Virus record (IMG/VR): IMGVR_UViG_3300030451_005417
Location: 1-36,841 of that record
Origin: a virus
DNA length: 36,841 nucleotides
Strand: one strand, 5' to 3'
The notes under the pieces: model-generated
Told to the model about the DNA's origin: nothing
The model's input: only the letters and a program-made list of their open reading frames with translations
Database searches by the model: none
In this document: one piece after another, positions 8,801-16,310 of the stretch
How positions within the stretch are numbered: the stretch's first letter is position 1
Layout: each line of letters starts with the position of its first letter
Made by a program: the position numbers and the translations under genes

Positions 8801-10208
8801 GTATAAAGAAGATAGTTCAGATGATTTAGTAAAAATTCTTGAGCACAATGTTGGTAAACCTTTATGGTCTTGCACTATGACAAGCGAAGAGCTGTATAGA
8901 AAAAAAGAGTCAACTATAGGTACAACTATATTCTCACCTACATATAGAATATTTAATCGTCAAAATGGTCAAGGAGATTTAACATTTGTTGATAGTGGTC
9001 AAGCTCCAGTTATGCCATGTATGTGGACTGGTAATCCTATGGATGATGGTTGGCTAAATAATGAAAGCAGACCTGATAATAGCACTGGTTTTAATATTAG
9101 AATTTTAAACTATGGAGGTTTGAGCAGTGAAACTGGCCCTTGGACTATGATTGATGATGATGGTAATCCACAAGTTTTGAATCACTACCCTTACGCATAC
9201 ACATATAATATGCAACAACCAACAACAGGTGGTCTTGAAAATAATCTTGCTTGGCACACTATAGGTGATAGTATAACTGGTATAGTTTATCTACCTCAGC
9301 GTCAAAGAGGTTTATTTGATAGATTTTACGGAAGATGGTATGAGAAAATTAGTGGTGGAGCTGCTTTAAGAACTTGTTACATGGATTTAAACCATGTAGA
9401 TATATCACAATTTGACTTTAGGGATATAATAAAGCTGAAATTAGATGGTGGCGTATCAACATATTGGACTGTAAATAAAATAGTTGATTACAAACCAGGA
9501 AAGGCTGAGTTGACAAAAGTTGAACTTGTAGAGTGGAAATATGGTTTTGAATACAGAGGTGGTAAAATAACAAAATTTGACAGAGGTAAAACTAATTATG
9601 CTTCATTAGATACTGGAGGACGACATGGGCCAACTAATGACAGAATATCTACGCCTTTAGGTGGTAGAGTATATATGAATGGTGATGGTAAATATTTAAT
9701 GGTTGGCAAAGATGGTTTAGATGATATGTCAACAATGATAAAAACAACTAACAATTTAACTTTGCGAAACATAGTTCCTGAACCAGTTTTAAAGAATCAT
9801 TATACTAATTATACGCAACAGGCTATTGAAACAAATCAGCATAATGGAATTACAAATATGCCAGCTATTCCTGATGCTACACATCAAAATGTGATTGACA
9901 AAAATAGTATTGCTTTAGGTCATGGACTTCAGGCTGCTACAAATCAAACTGTTTTTGGTAGCTTTAATAAGTTAAATGGTAACGACACATTTCAAGTTGG
10001 TGCTGGTTATAAGAACACTTATGGTAATGGTTACGAAAGATTAAATGCAATAAGTGTAAGTAAAGAGGGTTATGTTAGTGTTTATGGTGGCGAAGTTGTA
10101 GCTGACTTCTCTACAAAGGATGTAACTATAACAGGAGATATTTATTGCAAAGATGATAGAGGGAATGTTAGAAAATTATACTTAAAAGAAAGAATAGACA
10201 ATAGATAA
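5865..10208 (+). CDS. Very large tail hub/fibre protein, 1447 aa
   Basis: Largest protein of the genome, probably the tail-tip hub fused to a fibre. The N-terminal third is Asn/Asp/aromatic rich with carbohydrate-binding-like beta character. Residues about 470-620 (PRFAYHPLDIYDRDKVPLSL... SGYSKTFELPASDRNQKAL) look like the part of Bacteroidetes phage tail proteins that docks on the tube. Residues about 910-1000 (FLKGITEMFNLYWTSDNEKR) resemble a hub domain. The C-terminus has a trimeric-adhesin-like segment (KNSIALGHGLQAATNQTVFG) before a short beta tail, as in receptor-binding fibres. It lies upstream of the tape measure, reversing the usual order. Confidence 0.7.
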   Translation: MSNNSSQAREVVLEVGQDLGIQSVFTQVQSGTVEKTVFDTCENNQDCYQEVLNGNPNLLQNWNGWYRMECTNIQQFGNSPGVFPVNSTANPNYTELGINYDFDPAYNNELGEANLIVFTLQKLDSSNPEFNGIEFNAQWGTTNQILNADNLRAHGRDNTEQGRMLYLVPKPTSGISTRLSFEILEGQGNKLIVRGAGDRSIGDFLTDMVQDIDEAGHTMDEINNNINNFWNKFFFYISPYVHGGNWTYGDDGNVTYSDQYETTHCSFIKSYPEGAEVFASMVQETDTFGIRSTDELFNCWDNPTDGYRVELRIENINNCVVQILTKPEAYYNTNEYQFAFEYAGAELSSGNDEYAWSTITNNIDGAFCVPFWNNLCISEEAQNPFMAGAMDGYTTAQKVYGATSINVNQTNYLKTYYSHQYRFLRIKKIDESLPSSVTISKFFIRNSGYSFKQIDYPVYSQQETKIPRFAYHPLDIYDRDKVPLSLNFNSGDLRDPGKRSSGYSKTFELPASDRNQKALNVMTADGSNRNIPDISWKKARISSNGVIVFRGYARIEQSSTGQGGKYTCHILQDPTYWPEMIGESRLCDLNFPGHTKSFQSITGSWQKTVDDIPYVYPAINYGKWSKDTGNAGEHHSIADFHPALYVKAIVDKMFAEMETPYTVISKFFDSAFFKRLIIPYTSNTEYIPAGANDLGEESDFSATAHKAGEDSNFPNIPATGPFNDQTRRRFRPVLPCTSGCNHYTPGSYDSIQNGYTVPFTGRYNVIYSAKVRIRHGGFLGGVDYKTKWAAWVTVNGQVVGPYAWNQPTNNGGTYEFSQVNGPGPDGLNVENPTSCMWAEDGRNFNTNDINCFMDLQQGDKVQITMMGRAVVNAHESHCRIKQQRFEVYPIVEQAYVPPTTVNLASSMGCNVKQIDFLKGITEMFNLYWTSDNEKREIYVEPYDDFYGSGKIVDWSQKIDRKNWTDKFLIDELAKNVICQYKEDSSDDLVKILEHNVGKPLWSCTMTSEELYRKKESTIGTTIFSPTYRIFNRQNGQGDLTFVDSGQAPVMPCMWTGNPMDDGWLNNESRPDNSTGFNIRILNYGGLSSETGPWTMIDDDGNPQVLNHYPYAYTYNMQQPTTGGLENNLAWHTIGDSITGIVYLPQRQRGLFDRFYGRWYEKISGGAALRTCYMDLNHVDISQFDFRDIIKLKLDGGVSTYWTVNKIVDYKPGKAELTKVELVEWKYGFEYRGGKITKFDRGKTNYASLDTGGRHGPTNDRISTPLGGRVYMNGDGKYLMVGKDGLDDMSTMIKTTNNLTLRNIVPEPVLKNHYTNYTQQAIETNQHNGITNMPAIPDATHQNVIDKNSIALGHGLQAATNQTVFGSFNKLNGNDTFQVGAGYKNTYGNGYERLNAISVSKEGYVSVYGGEVVADFSTKDVTITGDIYCKDDRGNVRKLYLKERIDNR

Positions 10209-10209
10209 T

Positions 10210-13200
10210 ATGGCAAATCAAACTTTATACACATTTAAGGCTAACTTACAAGAACTTGTAAAACTTCAGATAGAGTTAGAAAAAGCAAACGCTAAGCTTG
10301 GTACTCTTAAAAAGAACACAGCAGCCTATGAAGCACAAACTAAGGCAGTAGGTGCTGCTGCTAAAAATGTAGAAGCTCAAACTAAGGCTATGGCTGGAGC
10401 AACTACGCAAGCTAATAAAATGAACAAGGCTGGTGGTAGGCTTGTAAACACATTTAAGTCAGCTGCTGTAGCTATTGGTGCTGCTTTTGCTGTTAGAGCT
10501 ATAACAGGTTCTATTAGGTCTATAATATCAACATTTACTGAGTTTGAGGCACAGATGGCTGCTGTAAAAGCAATATCAGGTGCTACTGAACAAGAGTTTA
10601 AACAACTTGAAGCTTCAGCTTTAGAGCTTGGTGCTTCAACTGTATTCACAGCAACACAAGTTGGTCAATTACAAGAAGAATTTGCTCGTTTAGGTTTTAC
10701 TGTAAAAGAAATAGACCTTGCAACAAAATCTACTCTTGACCTTGCAGCTGCAACTGGAGAGTCATTAGCTAAGTCAGCTCAAATTGCAGGTTCTACACTT
10801 AGAGCATTTGGTCTTGAAGCATCTTTAACAAAAAATGTTACTGATGTTATGGCAGCTTCATTTACAAGTTCAGCATTAAATCTTGATAGATTTACAGAGT
10901 CTATGAAGTTTGTTGCACCTGTCGCAAGAGCAGCAGGATTTAGTCTTGAGGAAACAACAGCTATACTTGGTAATTTAGCAAACAATGGTATTGCTGGTTC
11001 TATTGCTGGTAATGGTTTAAAAAATATTCTTTTAAGGCTTGCAGATGCCAATTCTAAATTATCACAAAAACTTGGTGGCACAGTACAAGGAATACCTCAA
11101 CTTACCGAAGCACTAAGAAAGTTATCTGAGGAGGGCTTTTCAGCTACTGAGGCTGTTGATTTGCTTGATAAGCGTTCAGCACCTGCATTTCTTGCTTTAA
11201 TAAATAATATTGATGGTTTACAAAAAAGTGTAGATATACTTAACAATGCTGAGGGTGCTGTTACAAGAATGGCAGCCATTAGGTTAGACAATTTACAAGG
11301 TGATTTTACTATACTTAAATCTGCCTCTGAGGGATTAAGTATAGCTTTAGGTGAAGAATTTGACACAAGCCTTAGAAATGTTATTTTCTCACTAACTAAT
11401 TTTACTCAAAGTATAACTAAAAGTGAAAGTGCTTTAGCTGCTATAAGAACTTCAGTACAGCTTGTAGGTGTAGCAATAGCTGGTTTGACAGCAAGGTTTG
11501 CTGCCATGGGATTTGCAAGTATTATAAGTGGTGCTATTGAATTTGGTAGAGCTTTAAAATTATTAAGAATACAACTTATAAGAGCTTCATCGGCACAAGC
11601 TGCATTAAATGTAGTTACAAAGGCAAATCCTTTTGTTTTAGTCGCTACTGTGGTAGGTACTCTTGCTGGTGCTTATTTTATGTTAGGTGAAGAGGCAAGC
11701 GAAGCTGAAATGAAGCAAAAAAGATTAAATGATGCTTTAAACGATTCAGTTGATGGCATTGTATCTTTAAATGAAAATACTAAAAAAAGAGCTGCTGCAA
11801 TAAGAGAATTTAAAGATGAGTTTAGTGAGCAGCTTAGTATGCTTGATGTAGAGCTTGCTACTCAAGAAGAACTTATTGAGCTTAGAGATTTAGCTAATAA
11901 ACAAGCTGATAGAAAAACACAAATTGCTGAACAAGAAGAATCTTTAAAATTATTAAAAGAAGAAAAAGAGGTTAATGATGAAGTTTTAAAAGCAGAGATG
12001 GCAAAGTATCAAGCAAGACTTGATGCTGGCAACATTAGTAACAGAACTGTTGTAGCCTCGATAAAAGCACAAATTAGACTTAGAGACAAAGCTATTAAAG
12101 ATAGAGATGCAGAAATACAAAAAATTGAGGAAAAGATAAGATTAACAAAATTAGAGCTTGATGAAGAGCTTGCAGCAACACAAGCTTTCCAAAGATTAAA
12201 GCTTGATGGGGAAGAAACATTTAGACAGCAAAGAAGAAAGTTTTTTGATGAGCAGTTAGAGGATTTTAGAAATATGAAAGCAGAGGAGCAAGCAGTATTT
12301 TTAGAAAGTAATGAAAAAACTTTAAATGAGCTTACTTGGATTACTGAATATCAAGATATGGTTGCTGGTCTTGATGGTTTAGTAGGTAATGCTTTAGCTC
12401 AAGAAGAAATGAAAGTTGCCTCTTTTGTTGAAAAAGTAAAAGAAATTGGTGATGGTTTTGATGTTACTAAACCTGTAGAGGACATCAATAAAATGAATAT
12501 TGAAATAACAGTTTTAGAAAGCTTTGTTTCTAAATTACAATCTACAATAAAAACTACGCAAAATGACCTTGATGAACCTATTGTAGCGTTTTCATTAAAT
12601 AAAACTAAAGACCAGTTCAAAAAGCTTAATCAGTTATTTGATGATTTACTTGAGGAGAGGATAGCTAAGCAAAGAAAATCTGTTCAACAAGAGTTTGATA
12701 TAGCTATGCGAGCTAATCAAGAACAACTCGCTTTAATGCAAACTAACACAAAAAACATACAGTCTTTTATAGATACAGGTAGTAAAGAAGAGTTAGCAAA
12801 ACTTATACAAAGAAATAGAAACAGATTTAATGCTATTAAAAACCTCACAGCAGAACAATATCAAGATGCTATAGACGCTGAGAATGGCAACAAAGAAAAC
12901 ATGCTTGCTATATTGGATGCCATGATAGCAGAAGAGCAGCAAAAAATAATTACAGCTCAAGATTTTGAAAAACAGTTACTTCAAAATCATTTGAGTAACA
13001 TGAAAAAGCTTGAAATAGAAGCTGCTTCTGCTGACGCTGGTTTATTATCTCAAGAAGAAAATCTTAAAGCTGATGAAATGGCAAGAGAAGAGCTAACTTT
13101 TTTTGCTTCTTTACAAAAAAGAAATCAAGCCAGTAAAGATTTTGCAGCATCTCAGACTGCTGCTATAAACGCAGAGCAGACAAGGCAGCTAACAAATTTA

Positions 13201-14187
13201 GAAGCTTTAAGAGAAGCTGAAAAAATAACTGAGGAGGAGTTTCAAGATGCAAAAACAAGAATAGTTAAGCAAGCTAATATTGAAAGGATGCAGATTGAAA
13301 AAGACGCATTTGAAGAGCAAAAAGCAAACATATTAGCTGGACTGCAAAAGATACAGGAATACTACACAATGGCTTTTGATGCTTTCTCTACATTCTTTAG
13401 TAATAAGATGGCTCTTGAAAGACAAAAGACAGAAGAGTTTTATGAACTACAAAGTCAAGACCTTAATCATGCTATGAACGCTGAGCTTGAAGCTGTAGAG
13501 GGTAATGCTGAGGCTGAAGAGGATGTTCGACAGAGATACAATACGCTTCAAGAAATAAACGAGGCTAAGAAACAGGAAAAGTTAAGAGATATAAAGAAAA
13601 AAGAATTTAAAGTTGATAAGGCTAACAACTTAATACAAGCAGCTATTAGTGGTGCTATGGCATTAATAACTACAGCTGGTAAAATAGGATTCCCTGCCAT
13701 ACTTGCAGCAGCTCCAATTTTAACAGGACTTATAGCAGCTCAAATTGCAACTATTGCTTCTGCTAAATTTGTAGGTGCTAAAGGAGGATTGATTCCAGGT
13801 GCTGACGATAAGTTTGCTGATGGAGGAATGGTGTTTGGGCCAAGCCATGCTAATGGTGGAGTTAAGTTCGCTGTTGGTGGTAGAGTTGCTGAATTAGAGG
13901 GTGGTGAAGCTGTAATAAACAAAAGGTCAACAGCTATGTTTAAAAGTCAGCTGTCTGCTATAAATCAAGCTGGAGGTGGCGTAAAATTTGCTGATGGTGG
14001 TATAATGCCAGGTACATCTAACATAATACAATCATCAAGCGTAACAAATCAAACGCAACAATTTGAAGAGTTAGCTGCTAATATTGTTTCAGGAATAAAT
14101 AGTAAAGAAGTTGTTGTAACAGAGTCTGCTATAACTAACACACAAGAAAGTGTAAGCGTTTCTGAATTAACCTCTACTTTTTTCTAA
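10210..14187 (+). CDS. Tail tape measure protein (TP901 family)
   Basis: 1325 aa; sets tail length and is ejected with DNA. The N-terminal region is coiled coil and a hydrophobic segment (about 85-100). TP901 core is at about residues 110-340 (FEAQMAAVKAISGATEQEF... TAILGNLANNGIAGSIAGNG). Hydrophobic segments lie near 415-440 and 475-495. Long charged coiled coil occupies about 500-1150, then an Ala/Ile-rich hydrophobic segment (AISGAMALITTAGKIGFPAI), then glycine repeats (KGGLIPG, ADGGMVFG, HANGGVKF, VGGRVAELEGGEAV) typical of tape-measure C-termini. If the helical rule of about 1.5 A per residue holds, the tail is near 200 nm; that is an estimate. Confidence 0.92.
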   Translation: MANQTLYTFKANLQELVKLQIELEKANAKLGTLKKNTAAYEAQTKAVGAAAKNVEAQTKAMAGATTQANKMNKAGGRLVNTFKSAAVAIGAAFAVRAITGSIRSIISTFTEFEAQMAAVKAISGATEQEFKQLEASALELGASTVFTATQVGQLQEEFARLGFTVKEIDLATKSTLDLAAATGESLAKSAQIAGSTLRAFGLEASLTKNVTDVMAASFTSSALNLDRFTESMKFVAPVARAAGFSLEETTAILGNLANNGIAGSIAGNGLKNILLRLADANSKLSQKLGGTVQGIPQLTEALRKLSEEGFSATEAVDLLDKRSAPAFLALINNIDGLQKSVDILNNAEGAVTRMAAIRLDNLQGDFTILKSASEGLSIALGEEFDTSLRNVIFSLTNFTQSITKSESALAAIRTSVQLVGVAIAGLTARFAAMGFASIISGAIEFGRALKLLRIQLIRASSAQAALNVVTKANPFVLVATVVGTLAGAYFMLGEEASEAEMKQKRLNDALNDSVDGIVSLNENTKKRAAAIREFKDEFSEQLSMLDVELATQEELIELRDLANKQADRKTQIAEQEESLKLLKEEKEVNDEVLKAEMAKYQARLDAGNISNRTVVASIKAQIRLRDKAIKDRDAEIQKIEEKIRLTKLELDEELAATQAFQRLKLDGEETFRQQRRKFFDEQLEDFRNMKAEEQAVFLESNEKTLNELTWITEYQDMVAGLDGLVGNALAQEEMKVASFVEKVKEIGDGFDVTKPVEDINKMNIEITVLESFVSKLQSTIKTTQNDLDEPIVAFSLNKTKDQFKKLNQLFDDLLEERIAKQRKSVQQEFDIAMRANQEQLALMQTNTKNIQSFIDTGSKEELAKLIQRNRNRFNAIKNLTAEQYQDAIDAENGNKENMLAILDAMIAEEQQKIITAQDFEKQLLQNHLSNMKKLEIEAASADAGLLSQEENLKADEMAREELTFFASLQKRNQASKDFAASQTAAINAEQTRQLTNLEALREAEKITEEEFQDAKTRIVKQANIERMQIEKDAFEEQKANILAGLQKIQEYYTMAFDAFSTFFSNKMALERQKTEEFYELQSQDLNHAMNAELEAVEGNAEAEEDVRQRYNTLQEINEAKKQEKLRDIKKKEFKVDKANNLIQAAISGAMALITTAGKIGFPAILAAAPILTGLIAAQIATIASAKFVGAKGGLIPGADDKFADGGMVFGPSHANGGVKFAVGGRVAELEGGEAVINKRSTAMFKSQLSAINQAGGGVKFADGGIMPGTSNIIQSSSVTNQTQQFEELAANIVSGINSKEVVVTESAITNTQESVSVSELTSTFF

Positions 14188-14197
14188 ATATTTTTTA

Positions 14198-14205
14198 TAT
14201 ATTTG
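14198..14205 (+). promoter_or_regulatory. -7 box-like TATATTTG after tape measure
   Basis: Exact match to the Bacteroidetes -7 pattern TAnnTTTG, just past the tape-measure stop. There is no TTTG at the expected -33 distance, and the predicted start point would fall at or after the ATG of the next gene (14210). It may serve the gene at 14445, or be chance. Confidence 0.3.
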
Positions 14206-14209
14206 CTGC

Positions 14210-14443
14210 ATGAAAGATTTAAGAAGATTATTTTGGAGCTTTATTATAACAGGAAAAGTTAAAAAAGTTTCTGAAGAAAAATTTAATGAAAGGATAAATA
14301 TATGTAGAGCAAACACTTGTGGTTCTTACAAAAAACCTTTAGGTATTAAGAGCTTAGAAAAGTGTGGTTCTTGTGGTTGCTTTTTAAATGCAAAAGCAAG
14401 AATTGATGAGTTCTATATAGAGTGTCCTAAAGGCTTGTGGTAA
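14210..14443 (+). CDS. Small Cys-rich zinc-ribbon protein, 77 aa
   Basis: Basic N-terminal half (MKDLRRLFWSFIITGKVKKVS) followed by a cysteine cluster: CRANTC, then CGSCGC, then a final IECPKG. The spacing C-x4-C ... C-x2-C-x-C ... C suggests a rubredoxin-like or zinc-ribbon fold. It lies 22 bases after the tape measure and one base before the next gene. I have seen similar short Cys-rich proteins after tail genes in Bacteroidetes phages but know no function. Confidence 0.6.
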   Translation: MKDLRRLFWSFIITGKVKKVSEEKFNERINICRANTCGSYKKPLGIKSLEKCGSCGCFLNAKARIDEFYIECPKGLW

Positions 14444-14444
14444 A

Positions 14445-14756
14445 ATGGCAAACAAAAGACAAATAGTGTTTGAATTTAGAGAAGTCCTATACGACCATCT
14501 TATTCCAAGGTTTGGCGAAGATTTTGCTATGAAAGATGTTCTTTATGAGTTATCATCGATGGGTTTGATACCTCCAAAAACATTAAGAAACTATATGATG
14601 ATACATGACTTTGATAAGTTTATAATACAAAACAAAGGTCATGTAGGTAATACTTTTATTGATATATCAGTTAAATATGAAATATCAGAAAAGCAAGCTA
14701 AAAATATAGTATATAAGCAAAGAAAAAAGTTTGAGCCTAAGACAAATATTTTATAA
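14445..14756 (+). CDS. Mor-like helix-turn-helix protein, 103 aa
   Basis: Small helical protein. The C-terminal part (GNTFIDISVKYEISEKQAKNIVYKQRKKF) has the shape of the Mor transcription-activator HTH: a conserved helix, then a turn at YEISEKQ, then a basic recognition helix. Its 3' end overlaps the convergent RusA gene by 20 bp. If the HTH reading is right, it could switch late genes or repress the converging replication operon. The alternative is a DNA-binding packaging or recombination accessory protein. Confidence 0.5.
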   Translation: MANKRQIVFEFREVLYDHLIPRFGEDFAMKDVLYELSSMGLIPPKTLRNYMMIHDFDKFIIQNKGHVGNTFIDISVKYEISEKQAKNIVYKQRKKFEPKTNIL

Positions 14757-15123
14757 GGTTTTTTCCTTGTATAAATGTTATACTTGCTTCGTTTGACCAA
14801 GTCTTTTTGCCATAGACAGTGTGTACATGTGAGTCCTCTTTAAATAAAGCATCCATAACACCCTTTAGTAAATTATCAATATCAGGTTTCTGTTGATGTG
14901 GTTTTAAGTAGTTCTCTTTTTTTTTCTTTTTACTCCAAGATTTTGGCATAGGTATATAGAACTCTATAAACAACTCATCTTTTAGCTCAATGTCTATATC
15001 TTTTAACATTTTGTTAAGCTCATCTTTATAAGCCCAATAATTAACTACACAAGGTCTTTTCTTCCAAGTATCAGCTCTTGTCATTCTTGGCTTTGGAACT
15101 GCCTTTATCTTTAAGTTTATCAT
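14737..15123 (-). CDS. rusA: RusA-family Holliday junction resolvase
   Basis: 128 aa, normal RusA length. RusA cuts four-way junctions, clearing branched DNA before packaging. The family signature is clear: KPDIDNLLKGVMDAL at residues 79-93, giving Asp81, Asp83 and Asp91 as metal ligands and Lys87 as the conserved lysine. The N-terminus (INLKIKAVPKPRMTRADTWKKRP) also fits. It is the last gene of the minus-strand replication operon, overlaps the upstream zinc-ribbon gene by 53 bp, and its end overlaps the convergent Mor-like gene. Confidence 0.9.
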   Translation of the reverse strand: MINLKIKAVPKPRMTRADTWKKRPCVVNYWAYKDELNKMLKDIDIELKDELFIEFYIPMPKSWSKKKKKENYLKPHQQKPDIDNLLKGVMDALFKEDSHVHTVYGKKTWSNEASITFIQGKNLIKYLS

Positions 15124-15346
15124 TTTCTCTTTGTTTCATCATTTTATCTATTCCCTGCATAATAGCTCTTCCAACAACATCATCAGTTACTCTTTTTTTG
15201 CACTTAGAGCATTTGTAGTTTTTTTTAGTTTTATACCAAGCTACATTACAGCAACTCGTAAGTTTTAAGTCGTCTCCTACAATAAGATACTTATCAAACT
15301 CTTCTCTGTTAAATTCTGTGTTTTTATTTACTCTTTTTTTTATCAC
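15071..15346 (-). CDS. Zinc-ribbon protein, 91 aa
   Basis: Basic protein with TSCCNVAWY and YKCSKCKKRV cysteine knuckles, together a probable four-Cys zinc ribbon in residues about 31-55, followed by a lysine-rich disordered tail. It overlaps its neighbours at both ends, so it is translationally coupled in the replication operon between the dNTP pyrophosphohydrolase-like gene and rusA. Function unknown; nucleic-acid binding is a reasonable guess from fold and charge. Confidence 0.65.
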   Translation of the reverse strand: MIKKRVNKNTEFNREEFDKYLIVGDDLKLTSCCNVAWYKTKKNYKCSKCKKRVTDDVVGRAIMQGIDKMMKQRENDKLKDKGSSKAKNDKS

Positions 15347-15620
15347 TTTCTATTTCTTTTTGTAAATTAGCTAAGGCTCTCCAAGCTACTTTTGCTGAGT
15401 GCCTAACACCATCAGAATCTATTGTGCCAGCATCTATAAGATGCCTTGCAAGTGCATCTAACTCATCTCCACTTTTACTTCTATCCCAACCTAAAGGTAG
15501 GTTAGGATTATGTTGTTGTTGACCAACATAACTACATTTAGCAACTTCTAAAATAGCGTCAGGGAAATATTTAATGACACCAGTATATACTGGCTTTTTC
15601 TTCCTTTCGTTAGTTGACAT
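15324..15620 (-). CDS. dATP/dGTP diphosphohydrolase-like protein (DUF5664 family)
   Basis: 98 aa from the ATG at 15620 (MSTNERKKK); an in-frame TTG two codons upstream is less likely. The sequence VIKYFPDAILEVAKCSYVGQ... WDRSKSGDELDALARHLIDAG... VRHSAKVAWRALANLQ fits the DUF5664 family, helical MazG-like proteins whose named members hydrolyse dATP or dGTP to monophosphate. Conserved acidic residues (SGDELDALARH) and the HSAKVAWRAL helix are visible. In a phage it would adjust the nucleotide pool. I see no PurZ-like or DpoZ-like partner, so no 2-aminoadenine pathway is supported. Confidence 0.65.
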   Translation of the reverse strand: MSTNERKKKPVYTGVIKYFPDAILEVAKCSYVGQQQHNPNLPLGWDRSKSGDELDALARHLIDAGTIDSDGVRHSAKVAWRALANLQKEIESDKKKSK

Positions 15621-16026
15621 TATCAATTTTTATTTTATCGTCAAAATCAAAGGTTCTGTTAAGTAGTTCTATTTTTTCCATACACTTTTTCATACTATTG
15701 TGTATAGCTTGTTGACTTCTAATTCTTTGTGCAAGACTTTCAACATATCTACTTAACTCCTCAAGGCTGTCTGTTACATAATAACCTTTACTATTACAGC
15801 ATAAACCAACTATAAGTTGTTCTACTCTAATGTGGTGTATTATCTTTCTTAACCTTGGCTCTGTTATTTTATAACCAGCAGACTTTAGCTTTTCGCAAAT
15901 AACTTTATTTGTTATAGCGTTCTCCTTACCTTTCTTACTACTTAAACCTTTGACAACTACTGACACAAGTGTGTTTTTTTCGTAATCAGTGAGCTCGTAT
16001 GTTATATCTTCAAATAGTGTTATCAT
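15610..16026 (-). CDS. Winged-helix protein, 138 aa
   Basis: The N-terminal 85 residues read as a winged helix (NAITNKVICEKLKSAGYKITEPRLRKIIHHIR, then a wing at LCCNSKGYYV). A coiled-coil C-terminal part follows (LEELSRYVESLAQRIRSQQAIHNSMKK). The pattern fits small phage regulators or replication accessory proteins that dimerise. Ends overlap both neighbours in the operon. A DNA-binding role is likely; the target is unknown. Confidence 0.6.
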   Translation of the reverse strand: MITLFEDITYELTDYEKNTLVSVVVKGLSSKKGKENAITNKVICEKLKSAGYKITEPRLRKIIHHIRVEQLIVGLCCNSKGYYVTDSLEELSRYVESLAQRIRSQQAIHNSMKKCMEKIELLNRTFDFDDKIKIDNVN

Positions 16027-16259
16027 TTTTTTGTCTTAAAATTTATCATTGGTCTGCCACCTTTTGGCTGCGTTAATATTTCAAGGTTATAAGTTTCGTC
16101 ATACACAACACCTACTACTTTAACTTCGCCTGACGCTTCAAGCTCTTCAACCTTATCTTTTAGGTTTGACTCAATAAAAACACCACCATTTGCGTTTCCG
16201 TTAACATTTATATCAACAAAAACTCTCAGGTTTTCTTTTTGTTCTGTTTTTTCTTCCAT
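16023..16259 (-). CDS. Hypothetical protein, 78 aa
   Basis: Begins MEEKTEQKENLRVFVDINVN; an acidic N-terminal half with short beta strands (VFVDINVNGNANGGVFIE, VKVVGVVYDE) and a basic end (PKGGRPMINFKTKK). Not recognised. It starts 31 bases after the primase-helicase stop, and a promoter-like sequence lies in that gap, so it may begin a secondary transcript for the distal replication genes. Confidence 0.6.
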   Translation of the reverse strand: MEEKTEQKENLRVFVDINVNGNANGGVFIESNLKDKVEELEASGEVKVVGVVYDETYNLEILTQPKGGRPMINFKTKK

Positions 16260-16279
16260 TTTATTTTTTTACAATTATA

Positions 16280-16310
16280 CAAATATTATTTTAAATCTCC
16301 AACTGCTCAA
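16280..16310 (-). promoter_or_regulatory. Candidate internal promoter in the replication operon
   Basis: Reading the minus strand: TTG at 16310-16308, 21 bases, then ATATTTGTAT beginning at 16286. The same spacing (TTTG-G-N20-ATATTTG) occurs in the four early promoter elements. The -33 box lies inside the primase-helicase 3' end. It could boost the genes from 16259 to 14737. Confidence 0.4.

Noticed and set aside
15324-15620. Possible Z-genome (2-aminoadenine) pathway because of the DUF5664-like protein
   Set aside because: No PurZ-like synthetase, DatZ-type HD protein or DpoZ polymerase is seen in the window.
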